A stretch of DNA of 64,000 bases from JBAOHV01 sp963714875 (GCA_963714875.1 CAVQQI010000011.1:1-64000); one strand, 5' to 3'; positions 1-9,268 are shown, counted from the first letter of the stretch. Translations and numbers: made by a program. Notes: generated from the letters alone by a model not told the origin.

Positions 1-818
1 ACGATCGCCGGGTTGACCTTGGCGACGCCCAGGTCGGGCACGATCGCGATCTTCGCGCCGCGCAGGGACTTCAGGTGCGAGCCCAGACCGTGCTCCCAGC
101 CCTCGATCCTGGGCAACGAGTAGGGATCTCGTGAGTCGTACCCCGCGGCCACGTCGTAGTAGCGGCAGATGTCACGGATCGAACGGCACATGACACCGGT
201 GACGACCGTCATCGGATGGATCTGCGTGCGCGGTCCACGCGGGATGCGACCGGCGGTGCCCTTCATGCCCGGTTGGCCGTTGAACCCCGCGGGGATGCGG
301 ATCGAGCCGCCGCCGTCGCCGCCGGAGGCCAGGGTCACCAGTCCACCGGCGACCGCCGCGGCGCTGCCCCCGGAGGACCCGCCGGCGGTGCGACCTCGTT
401 GCCACGGGTTGTGGGTGACCCCGTTGAGCTTGGACACGCTGACGTTGAGTCCGCCGAACTCCGACGCCACGGTGAGGCCGACCGGGACGACGCCGCCCAA
501 CGCCTCGGCGCGGTGGATCGAGGTGTCGGTGTAGGTCGCCGTGCGGTCGGCGAACACCAGCGATGCCTCGGTGTCGGGCCAGCCGGCGTAGTGGCTCAGC
601 TCCTTCACCCCGAACGGCACCCCGCCGAAGGGCAGGTGCACGTCAGCGGCCAGGGCCTTCGCCTTGGCTGCGGCGGGGTCGAGGAACGTGAACGCGTTGA
701 GCTCGCTCGCGTCGATCGCGTCGATGGTCGCGTCCAGCTCCTCGGCGGGGGACCGGTCGCCCTTGCGGAACGCGTCCACCAGCGAACACGCATCTCCCTG
801 CCACGGTGTGTCGGTCAC
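1..818 (-). CDS. Amidase-signature family enzyme (3' part missing)
   Basis: These are the first 272 codons of an amidase-signature hydrolase; the rest lies off the left edge. The family uses a Ser-cisSer-Lys triad to cleave amide bonds. The lysine sits in GVPFGVKELSHYAGW, the Gly/Ser core GRTAGGSSGGSAAAVA follows, and GGDGGGSIRIPA carries the expected nucleophile serine, so the core is intact as far as it is visible. GTG at 818 is chosen because AGGGAG lies just upstream; GTG 836 is in frame but poorer. The substrate cannot be read. No gatB or gatC is nearby, so a free-standing amidase is likelier than GatA. It diverges from the thioesterase gene across 106 bp. Confidence 0.85.
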   Translation of the reverse strand, partial: MTDTPWQGDACSLVDAFRKGDRSPAEELDATIDAIDASELNAFTFLDPAAAKAKALAADVHLPFGGVPFGVKELSHYAGWPDTEASLVFADRTATYTDTSIHRAEALGGVVPVGLTVASEFGGLNVSVSKLNGVTHNPWQRGRTAGGSSGGSAAAVAGGLVTLASGGDGGGSIRIPAGFNGQPGMKGTAGRIPRGPRTQIHPMTVVTGVMCRSIRDICRYYDVAAGYDSRDPYSLPRIEGWEHGLGSHLKSLRGAKIAIVPDLGVAKVNPAI

Positions 819-911
819 GGTGTCTCCCTCGGTCACGCGCCCGGTCGTCGCACCGGGCGCTGGCACGATACCGGCCCGGAACCGACGTCGGAGCCCCGGT
901 CGTGCCTGTCG

Positions 912-917
912 TATCGT
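912..917 (+). promoter_or_regulatory. -10 element, leaderless type
   Basis: TATCGT ends 7 bp before the ATG at 925, so transcription would begin at or next to the start codon. Confidence 0.5.
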
Positions 918-924
918 CGCCCGG

Positions 925-1725
925 ATGGACGCTGCAGAGTTCCTGGGCCTGAGGCCCACCCACAACCCGACCCGCTGGTTCCTCCCGATCACCGAGGGCA
1001 TCGCCACACGTGAGCGCTTCCTGTTCGGCGGCAGCGGTCTGGGCGCGGCGGTGGCGGCCATGGAGGCCGTGTGCGAGCGACCGGTGGTGTGGGCCACCGC
1101 CCAGTACCTGTCGTTCGCGATGGTGGATTCGATCATGGACCTCGACGTCACCGTCGCGGTGGCCGGCTCCCGCACCAGCCAGGCTCGGGTCGTGGCCCAT
1201 GTCGGCGACCGGGAGATCCTGACCGTGAACGCGGCACTCGGCGCCAAGGACCTGCCGATCGACGACCAGTGGCCGACGATGCCGGACGCCCCGCAGCCCG
1301 ACGACTGCCTCCGCCGCAACGACGCCCTGGTCGACGGTGGGTCGATCATGAGCCGCTTCGACATGCGTCTGGCGATCGGCACCCCGTGGGACCGGATGGA
1401 CGGATCCGCACCGGTACCCGATGGACGTTCGGCGCTCTGGGTGCGCATGCCCGACGTCGAGATGTCGGCCGCCGCACTGGCGATCCTCGGTGACTACGTG
1501 CCGTTCGGCATCTCGCAGTCACACGGCGCCTGGACGCCGTCGAACAGCCTGGACAACACCATCCGCGTCCAGCGCCTCGTCCCCACCGAGTGGGTGATGT
1601 GCGACGTGCGCATCGACGGCGTGCACCAGGGCTTCGGTCACGGTTCGGTGTACCTGTGGACACAGGACGGCACGTTGTTGGCCACCGCCAGCCAGTCCGC
1701 CGTGCTGCACCGACCCCGTACCTGA
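925..1725 (+). CDS. Thioesterase family protein (TesB-like double hotdog)
   Basis: A 266-aa protein resembling actinobacterial acyl-CoA thioesterases of the TesB-like type, which release free acid and CoA. The N-terminal half (FLFGGSGLGAAVAAMEAV) and C-terminal half (GISQSHGAWTPSNSLDNTIR, then GFGHGSVYLWTQDGTLLATASQ) fit two fused hotdog folds, and the glycine-rich central-helix segment and the SLDNT motif are typical of the family. ATG 925 is preferred over upstream starts because a TANNNT hexamer lies 7 bp before it. The next gene, an F420-type oxidoreductase, follows 23 bp later in the same direction with its own -10. Substrate chain length is not readable. Confidence 0.8.
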   Translation: MDAAEFLGLRPTHNPTRWFLPITEGIATRERFLFGGSGLGAAVAAMEAVCERPVVWATAQYLSFAMVDSIMDLDVTVAVAGSRTSQARVVAHVGDREILTVNAALGAKDLPIDDQWPTMPDAPQPDDCLRRNDALVDGGSIMSRFDMRLAIGTPWDRMDGSAPVPDGRSALWVRMPDVEMSAAALAILGDYVPFGISQSHGAWTPSNSLDNTIRVQRLVPTEWVMCDVRIDGVHQGFGHGSVYLWTQDGTLLATASQSAVLHRPRT

Positions 1726-1736
1726 CCGGCTCCACC

Positions 1737-1742
1737 TAGGGT
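1737..1742 (+). promoter_or_regulatory. -10 element, leaderless type
   Basis: TAGGGT ends 6 bp before the ATG at 1749. Confidence 0.5.
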
Positions 1743-1748
1743 TCGGCC

Positions 1749-2741
1749 ATGGAGCCACCACAGGGTCGACGCTACGGAATGACCATCCCGTTCGACGGGG
1801 TCCCGCTGTCGGAGCAGCGCGACTGGATCGTCGAGCTCGCAGATCTCGGCTACACCGATGTGTGGTCCTCGGAGGCCAACGGCGCCGACGCGTTCACCCC
1901 GCTGGCACTGGCGTCTGCATGGGCGCCGTCGTTGCGCCTCGGGTCCACGATCGTCCCCGCGTACACCCGGGGTCCTGCGCTGCTCGCACAGAGCGTCGCG
2001 ACCCTGGCCGATGCGGCCCCCGGGAGGGTCGCGTTCGGCATCGGCACCTCGTCGAACGTGATCGTCGAGGGCTGGAACGGCATCCCCTTCGACGAGCCGT
2101 ACCGCCAGGTGCGCGACATGGTGCGGTTCCTGCGCGCGGCGATGGACGGCGAGAAGATGACCGGACAGTTCGGTCGCTCCGAGATCAAGGGCTTCCGTCT
2201 GGGCATCCGCCCGGCGCAGCAGCCGGCGATCCTGATCGCCGCACTGCGCGAGGGGATGTTGCGACTGGCCGGACGCGAGGGCGACGGCGCCATCATCAAC
2301 TGGCTCTCGGCCCAGGACGTGGCGACGGTCGCGCCGATCGTCCAGCAGGCGGGCGCGGCGGCAGCAGATCCCGGCCAGCGAGAAGTTGTCGCCCGCATCT
2401 TCGTCGCCCCCACCACCGACCGTGAGACCGTGCTCGGCATGGGGCGCTTCGCGATCGCCGCCTACCTGAACGTCCCTGTCTATGCCGCGTTCCACGAGTG
2501 GCTCGGGCGGGGCGAGCAGTTGGCGGAGATGTGGCGTCTGTGGGGAGAGGGCGACCGTCAGGGTGCGCTCGCCGCGATCCCGGAGTCGTTGGTCGATGAG
2601 CTGATCGTGTCGGGCAGCCCCGAGCAGTGCAGGGAGCACATCGAGCAGTACGTCGCCAACGGGGTCACGACCCCGGCCCTCGCGCTGCTGCCGTTCGGCT
2701 ACGACCAACGTCAGGCGATCCGCGATCTGGCGCCGCGCTGA
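1749..2741 (+). CDS. LLM-class F420-dependent oxidoreductase
   Basis: A 330-aa luciferase-like monooxygenase-fold protein of the actinobacterial group that mostly uses coenzyme F420 rather than FMN. Visible family features are the early strand-helix segment LADLGYTDVWSSEANGADAF, LRLGSTIVPAYTRGP, and the GRVAFGIGTSSNVIVEGWNG loop that shapes the cofactor pocket. The C-terminal EQCREHIEQYVANGVTTPAL matches the last strand-helix unit of the barrel. It may be close to the Rv3093c group, but I cannot test that. The substrate is unknown. Length is normal and the frame is intact. A hairpin at 2776 probably ends its transcript. Confidence 0.85.
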   Translation: MEPPQGRRYGMTIPFDGVPLSEQRDWIVELADLGYTDVWSSEANGADAFTPLALASAWAPSLRLGSTIVPAYTRGPALLAQSVATLADAAPGRVAFGIGTSSNVIVEGWNGIPFDEPYRQVRDMVRFLRAAMDGEKMTGQFGRSEIKGFRLGIRPAQQPAILIAALREGMLRLAGREGDGAIINWLSAQDVATVAPIVQQAGAAAADPGQREVVARIFVAPTTDRETVLGMGRFAIAAYLNVPVYAAFHEWLGRGEQLAEMWRLWGEGDRQGALAAIPESLVDELIVSGSPEQCREHIEQYVANGVTTPALALLPFGYDQRQAIRDLAPR

Positions 2742-2775
2742 GTACCGGGCCGACGCAGACCGCAGGGCAGCGGAG

Positions 2776-2807
2776 GGTGCGGCTTCCCTCTCCCAGGAAG
2801 CCGCACC
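2776..2807 (+). terminator. Hairpin terminator after the LLM gene
   Basis: A 12-bp perfect stem (GGTGCGGCTTCC at 2776-2787 with its complement at 2796-2807) around an 8-nt loop, 34 bp after the stop at 2741. No T-tract follows, as is common in GC-rich actinobacteria. It is the only structure seen in the 244-bp gap before the next start. Confidence 0.6.
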
Positions 2808-2973
2808 ATCGCTACGCACTCGGACCCACGGGACGGTGGGGCGACCTCGCCCCGAGATGCCCGAGTGCCGACCTTCCTCTCGCAACAGTCTCGGACCGTC
2901 GGGCCGGGGTCGTCATGAGTAGTGGCTACTCAATTCGTCGCCGGGCGGTTGAGCTCCGGTGACGACCCGCCGC

Positions 2974-2979
2974 TACGGT
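2974..2979 (+). promoter_or_regulatory. -10 element, leaderless type
   Basis: TACGGT ends 6 bp before GTG 2986 and favours that start over the in-frame GTG at 2959. Confidence 0.55.
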
Positions 2980-2985
2980 GGCGAC

Positions 2986-5607
2986 GTGGGAGTCTCCTGG
3001 CCGCTGGTGGGGCGGCAGCGAGAGTTGGAACTGGCGACGGCGAGCTGCCGCGCGGGTGGCGTGGTGATCTGCGGGCCCTCCGGGGTCGGCAAGACCCGGC
3101 TCGCGAGCGAGGTGGTCGCATCGATGGGGTCCCGACGGACGGTCCACGTGCGGGCGACCGGCGCGTCGTCGGGTATGCCGCTCGGTGCCTTCGCCCAGGT
3201 GCTCGCCGCGTCGGGCGCGGTCACCGGCGATGCCTCCGGTCTCAGCAGCGCAGCTCGCCAGCTGATCGGCGACCTCGGGCCCGATGAGCGCCTGGTGGTC
3301 TCGGTCGATGACGTGCAGCTGCTCGATGACGCCTCTGCCACCCTGTTGCTGCACCTGGCCATGTCGGAGCAGGTGCTGCTGGTGCTGACGCTGCGCACCG
3401 GTGAACCTGCGCCCGATGCGGTGACCCTGCTCTGGCGCGACGAGTTGGTCGCACGCATCGACATGGAGCCGCTGGGTCCCGAGGAGGTGCGCGAGCTGCT
3501 CGATGTGGCCCTGCCCGGTGGGATCGACGGATTCGCCGCCTCGACGCTGATCAACGCGAGCGGGGGGAACCTGCTGTACCTGCGTGAGTTGGTCACCGGC
3601 CTGACCTCGTCGGGTGTGCTCGATGACCGTCGTGGCCACTGGGAACTCAACGGCCCGGTCACTGCCCCGGCTCCGTTGGCGGAGCTGGTCGAAACGCGAT
3701 TGGCCTCGCTGAGCCGGCCTGCGCGTCGGCTGCTCGACGCCGTCGCGCTCGGTGAGCCGCTCGGTGTGAGCATGGTCGACCGTGAACGCTGGCAGATCGT
3801 CCAGGAGCTGATCGACGCCGGCATGGTCGAGCACGTCGAACAGGGTCGACGCAACCAGCTGGTTGCTGCGCACCCGCTGCACGCAGAGATCGCTCGTTCG
3901 ACGATGCGGGAGCCCGATCGGCTGGAGACCCTGGGGTCGCTGGGGGACGCGATCGAGCGGGTCGGCTGTCGGCGGCGTGATGACGCGCGCCGATTGGCGT
4001 CGTGGCGTCTCGATGCGGGATGCCCGGCCGACCCCGAGGTCCTGGTCGAAGCTGCCCGCGAGGCGTCCTTCGGCGCGGACCCGGCGACGTGCGAGCGCTT
4101 CGCCCGGGCAGCCCTGGACGCGGAGGACATCACGGTGGAGCTTCGCCTTGCGGCGGCGCACCTGCTGGGTCGAGCGCTCGACGACCTGGGTCGGTTCGAA
4201 GAGGCCGAGGCGGTCATGGCGGAACACGAGCCCGGCGCCGGCCGGGGCCGTGCGCGCACGCTGCTCGCACTGAAGCGATCGGGCAACCTGTTCCGTGGCC
4301 TCGGGCGCCATGCGGACGCGTTGCTGCTGTTGGAGAACGCCGAGGCGGCGGTGCAGCAACCTGAGATGCGGCGCGAGTTGATCGCCCAACGAGCGTGGTT
4401 CGCTGTCTTCTCCGGCCAGGTCGAGACCGCCCTGGAGGTGGTCGCGCCGCTGCTCGACGGCGACGACCGGCGGTCCTTCGCCGAGGCGGCGCTCGCCGCA
4501 TCGGTGGCCCACACGATCGCAGGTCGGCCGCTCACCGCTGTCGGTCTGGTCGACGACGCGCTCGCTGTCCGCCTGGAGTTGGGCGACCAGGTGCAGCTGG
4601 CTGCGCCGGGGATGTACCTGGTTGCGCTCGCCATGGCTCGAGCCGACGCGGGGCAGCTGAGCGATGCGCACCGCATGGCGCTCGATGCCTACCGACACGC
4701 AGTGGCGCTGGGCGACCGCCACGAGCAGGCGTGGATGTCGATGATGCTGAGTCGGGTCGAGCTGCTGCTCGGTCGACTCGGTGATGCGGCGCAGCATGCC
4801 CGCGAAGCCGCCCTGGTGTTCGGCGAGCTGGGTCACCCCAGCACCCGCTGGGGTTTCGCCGCGTTGGCGGTGGCCGCCGCGCAGCGCGACGACGCGCCGA
4901 CGGCGGTCACCGCGCTCGAGGACCTGGACGCTGAGCCGGCCACGCCGATGACGATGATGGACGTCGAGCTGCACCGTGCACGGGCCTGGGCGCAGGTTGC
5001 CTCGGGTCGACGATCGGCCGCGGTCGAGATCCTGGGTGCTGCAGCGGCGACGGCCCGATCCTCGGGTCAGTTCTCCCTGGAGGTGAGCGCTCTGCACGAT
5101 CTGGCCCGGGTCGGTGACGCCGAGGCGGTGGCACCCAGGCTCCGCGAGCTCGCTGCGGTGGTCGAGGGTGAGCTCATGGTGGCCCGTGTCGCCCACGTCG
5201 AGGCGCTGGCCGTCGGTGATGCGACCGCACTGGACGACGTGGCGGGGGTCTTCTCGGCCATCGGGGCCGATCTGCTGGCCGCCGAATCGTGGATGGCGGC
5301 TGCCCGTGCACACCGGCGGGTTGACGAGCAGCGCAGGGGTTCGGCATCGGAGCAGCAGGCGCGACGTGCGATGGAGCAGTGCCAGGGAGCGGCCACCCCT
5401 GCGCTGTTGGTGACCGCGGCGGTCGAGCCACTCACACGGCGTGAGCGGGAGGTCGCGGGACTCGCGGCCAGAGGCCACACCAGCCGCGAGATCGCGGACG
5501 ACCTGATCGTGTCGGTGCGCACCGTCGAGAACCACCTCCAGCGGGCCTACTCCAAGCTCGGTGTCACCTCACGAGAGGAGCTCGCGGTGGTGTGGGCCGC
5601 GCGCTGA
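2986..5607 (+). CDS. LuxR-family regulator with N-terminal AAA-type ATPase
   Basis: An 873-aa large ATP-binding LuxR (LAL-like) transcription factor. Walker A GPSGVGKT lies near residue 30 and a Walker B-like RLVVSVDDVQ near 105. A long alpha-helical TPR-like middle follows, and the last 60 residues (LTRREREVAGLAARGHTSRE, then EIADDLIVSVRTVENHLQ) form a GerE-type helix-turn-helix. Such proteins couple nucleotide and ligand sensing to promoter binding; the ligand here is unknown. GTG 2986 is chosen on the promoter hexamer; the earlier GTG 2959 would add 9 residues. It is monocistronic and converges with the acyl-CoA ligase across 17 bp. The neighbouring lipid genes make them plausible targets, which is inference. 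Confidence 0.88.
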   Translation: MGVSWPLVGRQRELELATASCRAGGVVICGPSGVGKTRLASEVVASMGSRRTVHVRATGASSGMPLGAFAQVLAASGAVTGDASGLSSAARQLIGDLGPDERLVVSVDDVQLLDDASATLLLHLAMSEQVLLVLTLRTGEPAPDAVTLLWRDELVARIDMEPLGPEEVRELLDVALPGGIDGFAASTLINASGGNLLYLRELVTGLTSSGVLDDRRGHWELNGPVTAPAPLAELVETRLASLSRPARRLLDAVALGEPLGVSMVDRERWQIVQELIDAGMVEHVEQGRRNQLVAAHPLHAEIARSTMREPDRLETLGSLGDAIERVGCRRRDDARRLASWRLDAGCPADPEVLVEAAREASFGADPATCERFARAALDAEDITVELRLAAAHLLGRALDDLGRFEEAEAVMAEHEPGAGRGRARTLLALKRSGNLFRGLGRHADALLLLENAEAAVQQPEMRRELIAQRAWFAVFSGQVETALEVVAPLLDGDDRRSFAEAALAASVAHTIAGRPLTAVGLVDDALAVRLELGDQVQLAAPGMYLVALAMARADAGQLSDAHRMALDAYRHAVALGDRHEQAWMSMMLSRVELLLGRLGDAAQHAREAALVFGELGHPSTRWGFAALAVAAAQRDDAPTAVTALEDLDAEPATPMTMMDVELHRARAWAQVASGRRSAAVEILGAAAATARSSGQFSLEVSALHDLARVGDAEAVAPRLRELAAVVEGELMVARVAHVEALAVGDATALDDVAGVFSAIGADLLAAESWMAAARAHRRVDEQRRGSASEQQARRAMEQCQGAATPALLVTAAVEPLTRREREVAGLAARGHTSREIADDLIVSVRTVENHLQRAYSKLGVTSREELAVVWAAR

Positions 5608-5624
5608 GCGTCTGGGTGCGATGA

Positions 5625-7220
5625 TCACCCGAGTGCGCTGAGTGCGTGCGCCCGCACGACCGCCTTGTCCACCTTGCCCGAGGCATTGAGCGGGAGTTGC
5701 TCCACAACGATCACCTTGCGGGGCCGCTTGAAGCCGGCCAGTCTGCCGTCGGTCCAACGGATCAACTCGTCGGCATCGATCGACCCGGTCGCCGCCACGA
5801 CGACGGCGCACACGGTCTCGCCCCAGCGCTCGTCGGGGACACCGACCACTGCGACCTGGCCGACCTCCGGGTGCGTGCTCAACAGATCCTCGACCTCCCG
5901 CGACGCGACGTTCTCGCCGCCGGTGATGATCAGGTCCTTCTTCCGATCCACGATGTGCAGGATCCCGTCGACGAGTCGTCCGACGTCGCCGGTGCGCAGC
6001 CAGGGGCCCAGGCGGGACGCCTCGGTGGCAGCACGGTCCTGCCAGTACCCGTCGCACACCTGGTCGCCGCGCACCAGGATCTCTCCCGGCTGGCCCGCCG
6101 CGACGTCCTCGTCCTGGTCATCGACGATGCGGAGTCCCACCAGCGGTCCAGGCCGGCCTGCGGCGGAGAGCAGCTGGGGATCCCCATCGGCGGCGCGGCG
6201 GTGGTCCTCCGGTGTCAGGAACACCGCGTTGCCGCTGAGCTCGGTCATGCCATAGCCCTGTGCGAGACCGCAGCCGGGCAGCTCGTCCAGCACCCGTCGG
6301 AGCAGGTCCAGCGGCATCGCCGAGGCGCCGTAGGAGATCTGGCGCAGCCCTGCCAGCGAGGCCGGGGTGCGCTCCGGGTGGTCCAACAACATGGACAGCA
6401 TCGTCGGCGCCAGCGAACAGCAGGTGATCCGTTCGTCATGGATGAGAGCGAGGACGGCGGCAGCGTCGAAGCGGGGCACCAACACGACCGGTCGGCGCCG
6501 CAGGTGTGCGTGCAGGACGTTGTAGGCGGCCACGTGGAACAGCGGGAACGGGAAGAGGTAGACGTCGTCGTCGGAGAACGGCCGGGCGATCGCGGTGTTG
6601 GTCACGCCGGCGACGAGGCTGCGATGGGTGAGCATGACGCCCTTGGGTCGACCGGTGGTGCCCGAGGTGTGGATCAGCCATGCGCAGTCGTCGAGCTCGG
6701 GAGCGTGCTGCTGTTCGGCTGTCCGGTCGACCCGGTCAACCGGGTCAGTCGCGGTGTGGCTGTCGGCGAGTTGGGTCAGGTCCGCTCCGGCGTCGCGATG
6801 CGCACCGCCGATCGACATGACGGTGGCGAGCGACCCGTCATCGGCACAGCTGGACCCCAGCCGGTCCAGTTGTTCGGGGCTCGCCAGCATCATGGTCGGA
6901 CCGGTGACGCTGATCAGCTGTGCGATCTCTGCGGGGGTGTGCCGGGTGTTGGCGAAGCTCAGGATCGCTCCGGCGTGTGGCACTGCGTACATGGCGGTGA
7001 CCATGTCGAAGTGGTTGTCCGACACGATCACCACCCGGTCGCCGACCTGTGTGCGAGCGCTGATCACGTCGCTCACGGCGCGGATCCGCCGGTGCAGCTC
7101 CGCGAAGCTCAGTCGCCGTCCATCGCTGACCAGCGCGACGTCGTCGGGTCGGTCGGACGCCGCGAGCTCGATGATCTCATGGAGCAGCACGGGGCGAGTC
7201 TGGTGGAGCGCCGTGGGCAT
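5625..7220 (-). CDS. Class I AMP-forming acyl-CoA ligase
   Basis: A 531-aa adenylate-forming enzyme that would activate a carboxylic acid to acyl-AMP and then acyl-CoA. The P-loop-like motif IHTSGTTGRPKGVMLTH is near residue 190, the A5 region GYGMTELSG and hinge motif LRTGDVGRLVDGILHIVDRKK are intact, and the C-terminal lysine motif NASGKVDK is present. Substrate class (fatty acid or aromatic) cannot be fixed. ATG 7220 lies inside the 3' end of the upstream fusion gene (44-bp overlap); GTG 7190 would remove most of the overlap and is a credible alternative. It is the last gene of the operon starting at 10282. Confidence 0.88.
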   Translation of the reverse strand: MPTALHQTRPVLLHEIIELAASDRPDDVALVSDGRRLSFAELHRRIRAVSDVISARTQVGDRVVIVSDNHFDMVTAMYAVPHAGAILSFANTRHTPAEIAQLISVTGPTMMLASPEQLDRLGSSCADDGSLATVMSIGGAHRDAGADLTQLADSHTATDPVDRVDRTAEQQHAPELDDCAWLIHTSGTTGRPKGVMLTHRSLVAGVTNTAIARPFSDDDVYLFPFPLFHVAAYNVLHAHLRRRPVVLVPRFDAAAVLALIHDERITCCSLAPTMLSMLLDHPERTPASLAGLRQISYGASAMPLDLLRRVLDELPGCGLAQGYGMTELSGNAVFLTPEDHRRAADGDPQLLSAAGRPGPLVGLRIVDDQDEDVAAGQPGEILVRGDQVCDGYWQDRAATEASRLGPWLRTGDVGRLVDGILHIVDRKKDLIITGGENVASREVEDLLSTHPEVGQVAVVGVPDERWGETVCAVVVAATGSIDADELIRWTDGRLAGFKRPRKVIVVEQLPLNASGKVDKAVVRAHALSALG

Positions 7221-8337
7221 CGGCCAGCTCTGCCGCTGCTGCGAAGTGGGCGGCCAGCCCCTGCAGGTCGATGTGGGTGTTGACGCCGCTCGGGTTCGGC
7301 ATCACGTACACGGGCCGGCCGCCCAGGCGTCGTCGCTGGACACCGGGGGTGGCGCTGCGGTCCACCGCGGCGCGCCATCCGCTGAGGCCGACGATGCACA
7401 CCGCGTCCGGCGAGAGCCACGAGCACAGCCCCTCCAGGCGGTCGATGCCGTCGCGGTACTCCGCAGCGCGGAGACCGTCGGCCCTCGGAGAGGCACGTTT
7501 GACCAGGTCGGTCATGCCGATCCGGTGCTCGCGCAGCAGGTGCACCGGGTCTCGTTCCTGGGTCGTCAGGCCCGCGGCCGCCAGCGCGGGCCACGCACGA
7601 TTGCCGTGGCGCTGGAAGGCGACTCCGGCATCCGCGGCGACCAGCGACGGGTTCAGGCCGACCAGCAGGAGGCGCATGCGGGGGCCGACGGTGTCGGCCA
7701 GGGTCCGCTGCCGCGTCGCCCACACCTGTAGCTCATCGACGCCGCCGCCGGGCCGGCGCTCGAGCAGGTCCACGCCGAACCCGGCGCCGCTGAGCACCTG
7801 CCGCAGCAGCGGTTCGGGCCATGCGCTGAACCACCGGCCGGGGATGTCGTCGTCATCGATCTGGCAGTGCTCCTGGTCCCCCTCGAACAGCTTCAGGTAC
7901 ACCTTCGCCCCCACCCGCAGCGATCGGTGCAGATCCCACAGGGCCATCGGCACCAACTCCCGTTGCAGGTGCACCAGCGACCGCTCCGCCCATGCGGCGT
8001 CCAGCGAGGCGCTGGCGAACGGGAGCGCTCGCAGGTCGGCCCGGACCCGGGGTGACGTCGGAGCGTTGCCGCTGACCCGGGCCAGCATGGCCTCGGTCCG
8101 GTCCAGTGCGACTGCGGCCGGCGGCAGGAAGGGAAGATCCCAACCGGGTCCGCACCCCAGGTCGACCACACGTCCGGGGCGGGCGTTCGTGCCCTCGCGA
8201 TCGAGCCAGCGTGTGAATTCGACCGCGGTCCCGGCTGCCGCGCTGCGGCGGTCGATCCACTCGTCGGCTCGCAGCTGATAGGCCTCGACGGTGACCAGGT
8301 GGGGGTCCTCGTGCTGCTCGTGGTGCTCGTCGTTCAC
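7177..8337 (-). CDS. Methyltransferase - MUG-type uracil/thymine-DNA glycosylase fusion
   Basis: One 386-aa frame with two enzymes. Residues about 15-210 are a class I SAM-dependent methyltransferase: motif I VVDLGCGPGWD at 57-67, acidic ALDRTEAML, then ALPFASASLDAAW. Residues about 220-360 are a mismatch-specific DNA glycosylase: MRLLLVGLNPSL, where N229 fits the catalytic Asn of the MUG GINPG motif, then GNRAWPAL, MTDLVKRASPRADGL and the second motif MPNPSGVN at 346-353. MUG removes U or T from G mispairs; the methyl acceptor is unknown. GTG 8337 overlaps the SDR stop by four bases (GTGA), so the start is well supported and translation is probably coupled. Both active-site sets look complete, and no stop or start separates the halves. 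Confidence 0.85.
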   Translation of the reverse strand: MNDEHHEQHEDPHLVTVEAYQLRADEWIDRRSAAAGTAVEFTRWLDREGTNARPGRVVDLGCGPGWDLPFLPPAAVALDRTEAMLARVSGNAPTSPRVRADLRALPFASASLDAAWAERSLVHLQRELVPMALWDLHRSLRVGAKVYLKLFEGDQEHCQIDDDDIPGRWFSAWPEPLLRQVLSGAGFGVDLLERRPGGGVDELQVWATRQRTLADTVGPRMRLLLVGLNPSLVAADAGVAFQRHGNRAWPALAAAGLTTQERDPVHLLREHRIGMTDLVKRASPRADGLRAAEYRDGIDRLEGLCSWLSPDAVCIVGLSGWRAAVDRSATPGVQRRRLGGRPVYVMPNPSGVNTHIDLQGLAAHFAAAAELADAHGAPPDSPRAAP

Positions 8338-9194
8338 CGGTGTTCGAGACGGGCCTGCAGGCGCCGCATCGCTGCGAGCCAACGTTCGCGGTCCGCTGCC
8401 CGAGCCTGTTCGTACGACGCAACCTCCTCGTGGGGCAGGATCAGGAATCGGTCCTCCGCGAGCGCTGCGACGGTCACCTCGGCCACCTGCTCGGGTTCGA
8501 GGATCCGCTGCGCCTTCACGACCTCGGCTGCCAGCGCTCCGTCGACAACGCTGCCGGTGCCGCCAGCGGCGCCATCGTCCGACGTGCCGTCGGCGGAGGG
8601 CTGCGTGCCGAACAACAACGGCGTGCGCACCCCCTGGGGGCACAGACACGACACGCCGACGCCCCGGTCGCCGTAGGTGATCGAGATCCACTCGGCCAGC
8701 GCGACCGCTGCGTGCTTGGACACCGAGTACGGAGCATCGCCCAGGTTGGACAGCAGTCCCGCGGCGGATGCGGTCACCAGCAGGTGACCTCGACCCCGCT
8801 CGATCCAGCCGGGCACCAGCGCGCGGGCGGCGTACACGTGTGACATGACGTTGACCGCCAGCACGGTGTCCCACACCTCATCGGGTGCCTCGATGCCCTG
8901 ACCCGACGCGATCCCGGCGTTCGCGCAGAACAGGTCGATGGTGCCGTGACGGGTCTCGACCTTCGCGATCAGATCGATCACCTGCGACTCGTCGGACACG
9001 TCACACCCGACGTGCCAGACCGCAGGGCCGGTCACCGCGGCGCCGACCCGGTCGGCCACCGCCTGCGCCGCGCGGAGGTCGAGATCCACCACGACCACCG
9101 CCGCCGGGGACTCGGTCGCGATCCGTTCGACCAGCGCCGCGCCGATCCCGCTGCCACCGCCGGTGACCACCACGACTGCGTCCTTCAGCTGCAT
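8334..9194 (-). CDS. Short-chain dehydrogenase/reductase
   Basis: A 286-aa classical SDR. The NAD(P)-binding TGGGSGIG is near residue 11, CANAG replaces the usual NNAG, and the catalytic Ser-Tyr-Lys is in VTASAAGLLSNLGDAPYSVSK. An acidic residue after strand 2 (VVVVDLD) favours NAD over NADP. ATG 9194 follows GGAGGG at a good distance; the longer frame upstream has no support. Its stop overlaps the fusion gene start (GTGA), and the LLM gene lies 74 bp upstream, so it belongs to a four-gene operon with an acyl-CoA ligase. A hydroxyacyl or alcohol substrate is likely but not shown. Confidence 0.88.
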   Translation of the reverse strand: MQLKDAVVVVTGGGSGIGAALVERIATESPAAVVVVDLDLRAAQAVADRVGAAVTGPAVWHVGCDVSDESQVIDLIAKVETRHGTIDLFCANAGIASGQGIEAPDEVWDTVLAVNVMSHVYAARALVPGWIERGRGHLLVTASAAGLLSNLGDAPYSVSKHAAVALAEWISITYGDRGVGVSCLCPQGVRTPLLFGTQPSADGTSDDGAAGGTGSVVDGALAAEVVKAQRILEPEQVAEVTVAALAEDRFLILPHEEVASYEQARAADRERWLAAMRRLQARLEHR

Positions 9195-9268
9195 CGCATC
9201 GTCCCTCCGTCCCGGCCCCGGGACCCTTCTCGTCCAGAGCTCGTTCGGCGCTTGGCGACCACGCCGGA

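Noticed and set aside
2926..5535. 869-codon open frame antisense to the LuxR regulator
   Set aside because: It is a codon-bias shadow in a GC-rich gene; composition is Arg/Gln/His-rich and no motif is visible.
5646..7283. 545-codon plus-strand frame over the acyl-CoA ligase
   Set aside because: Antisense shadow; the minus strand carries a complete ligase with all motifs.
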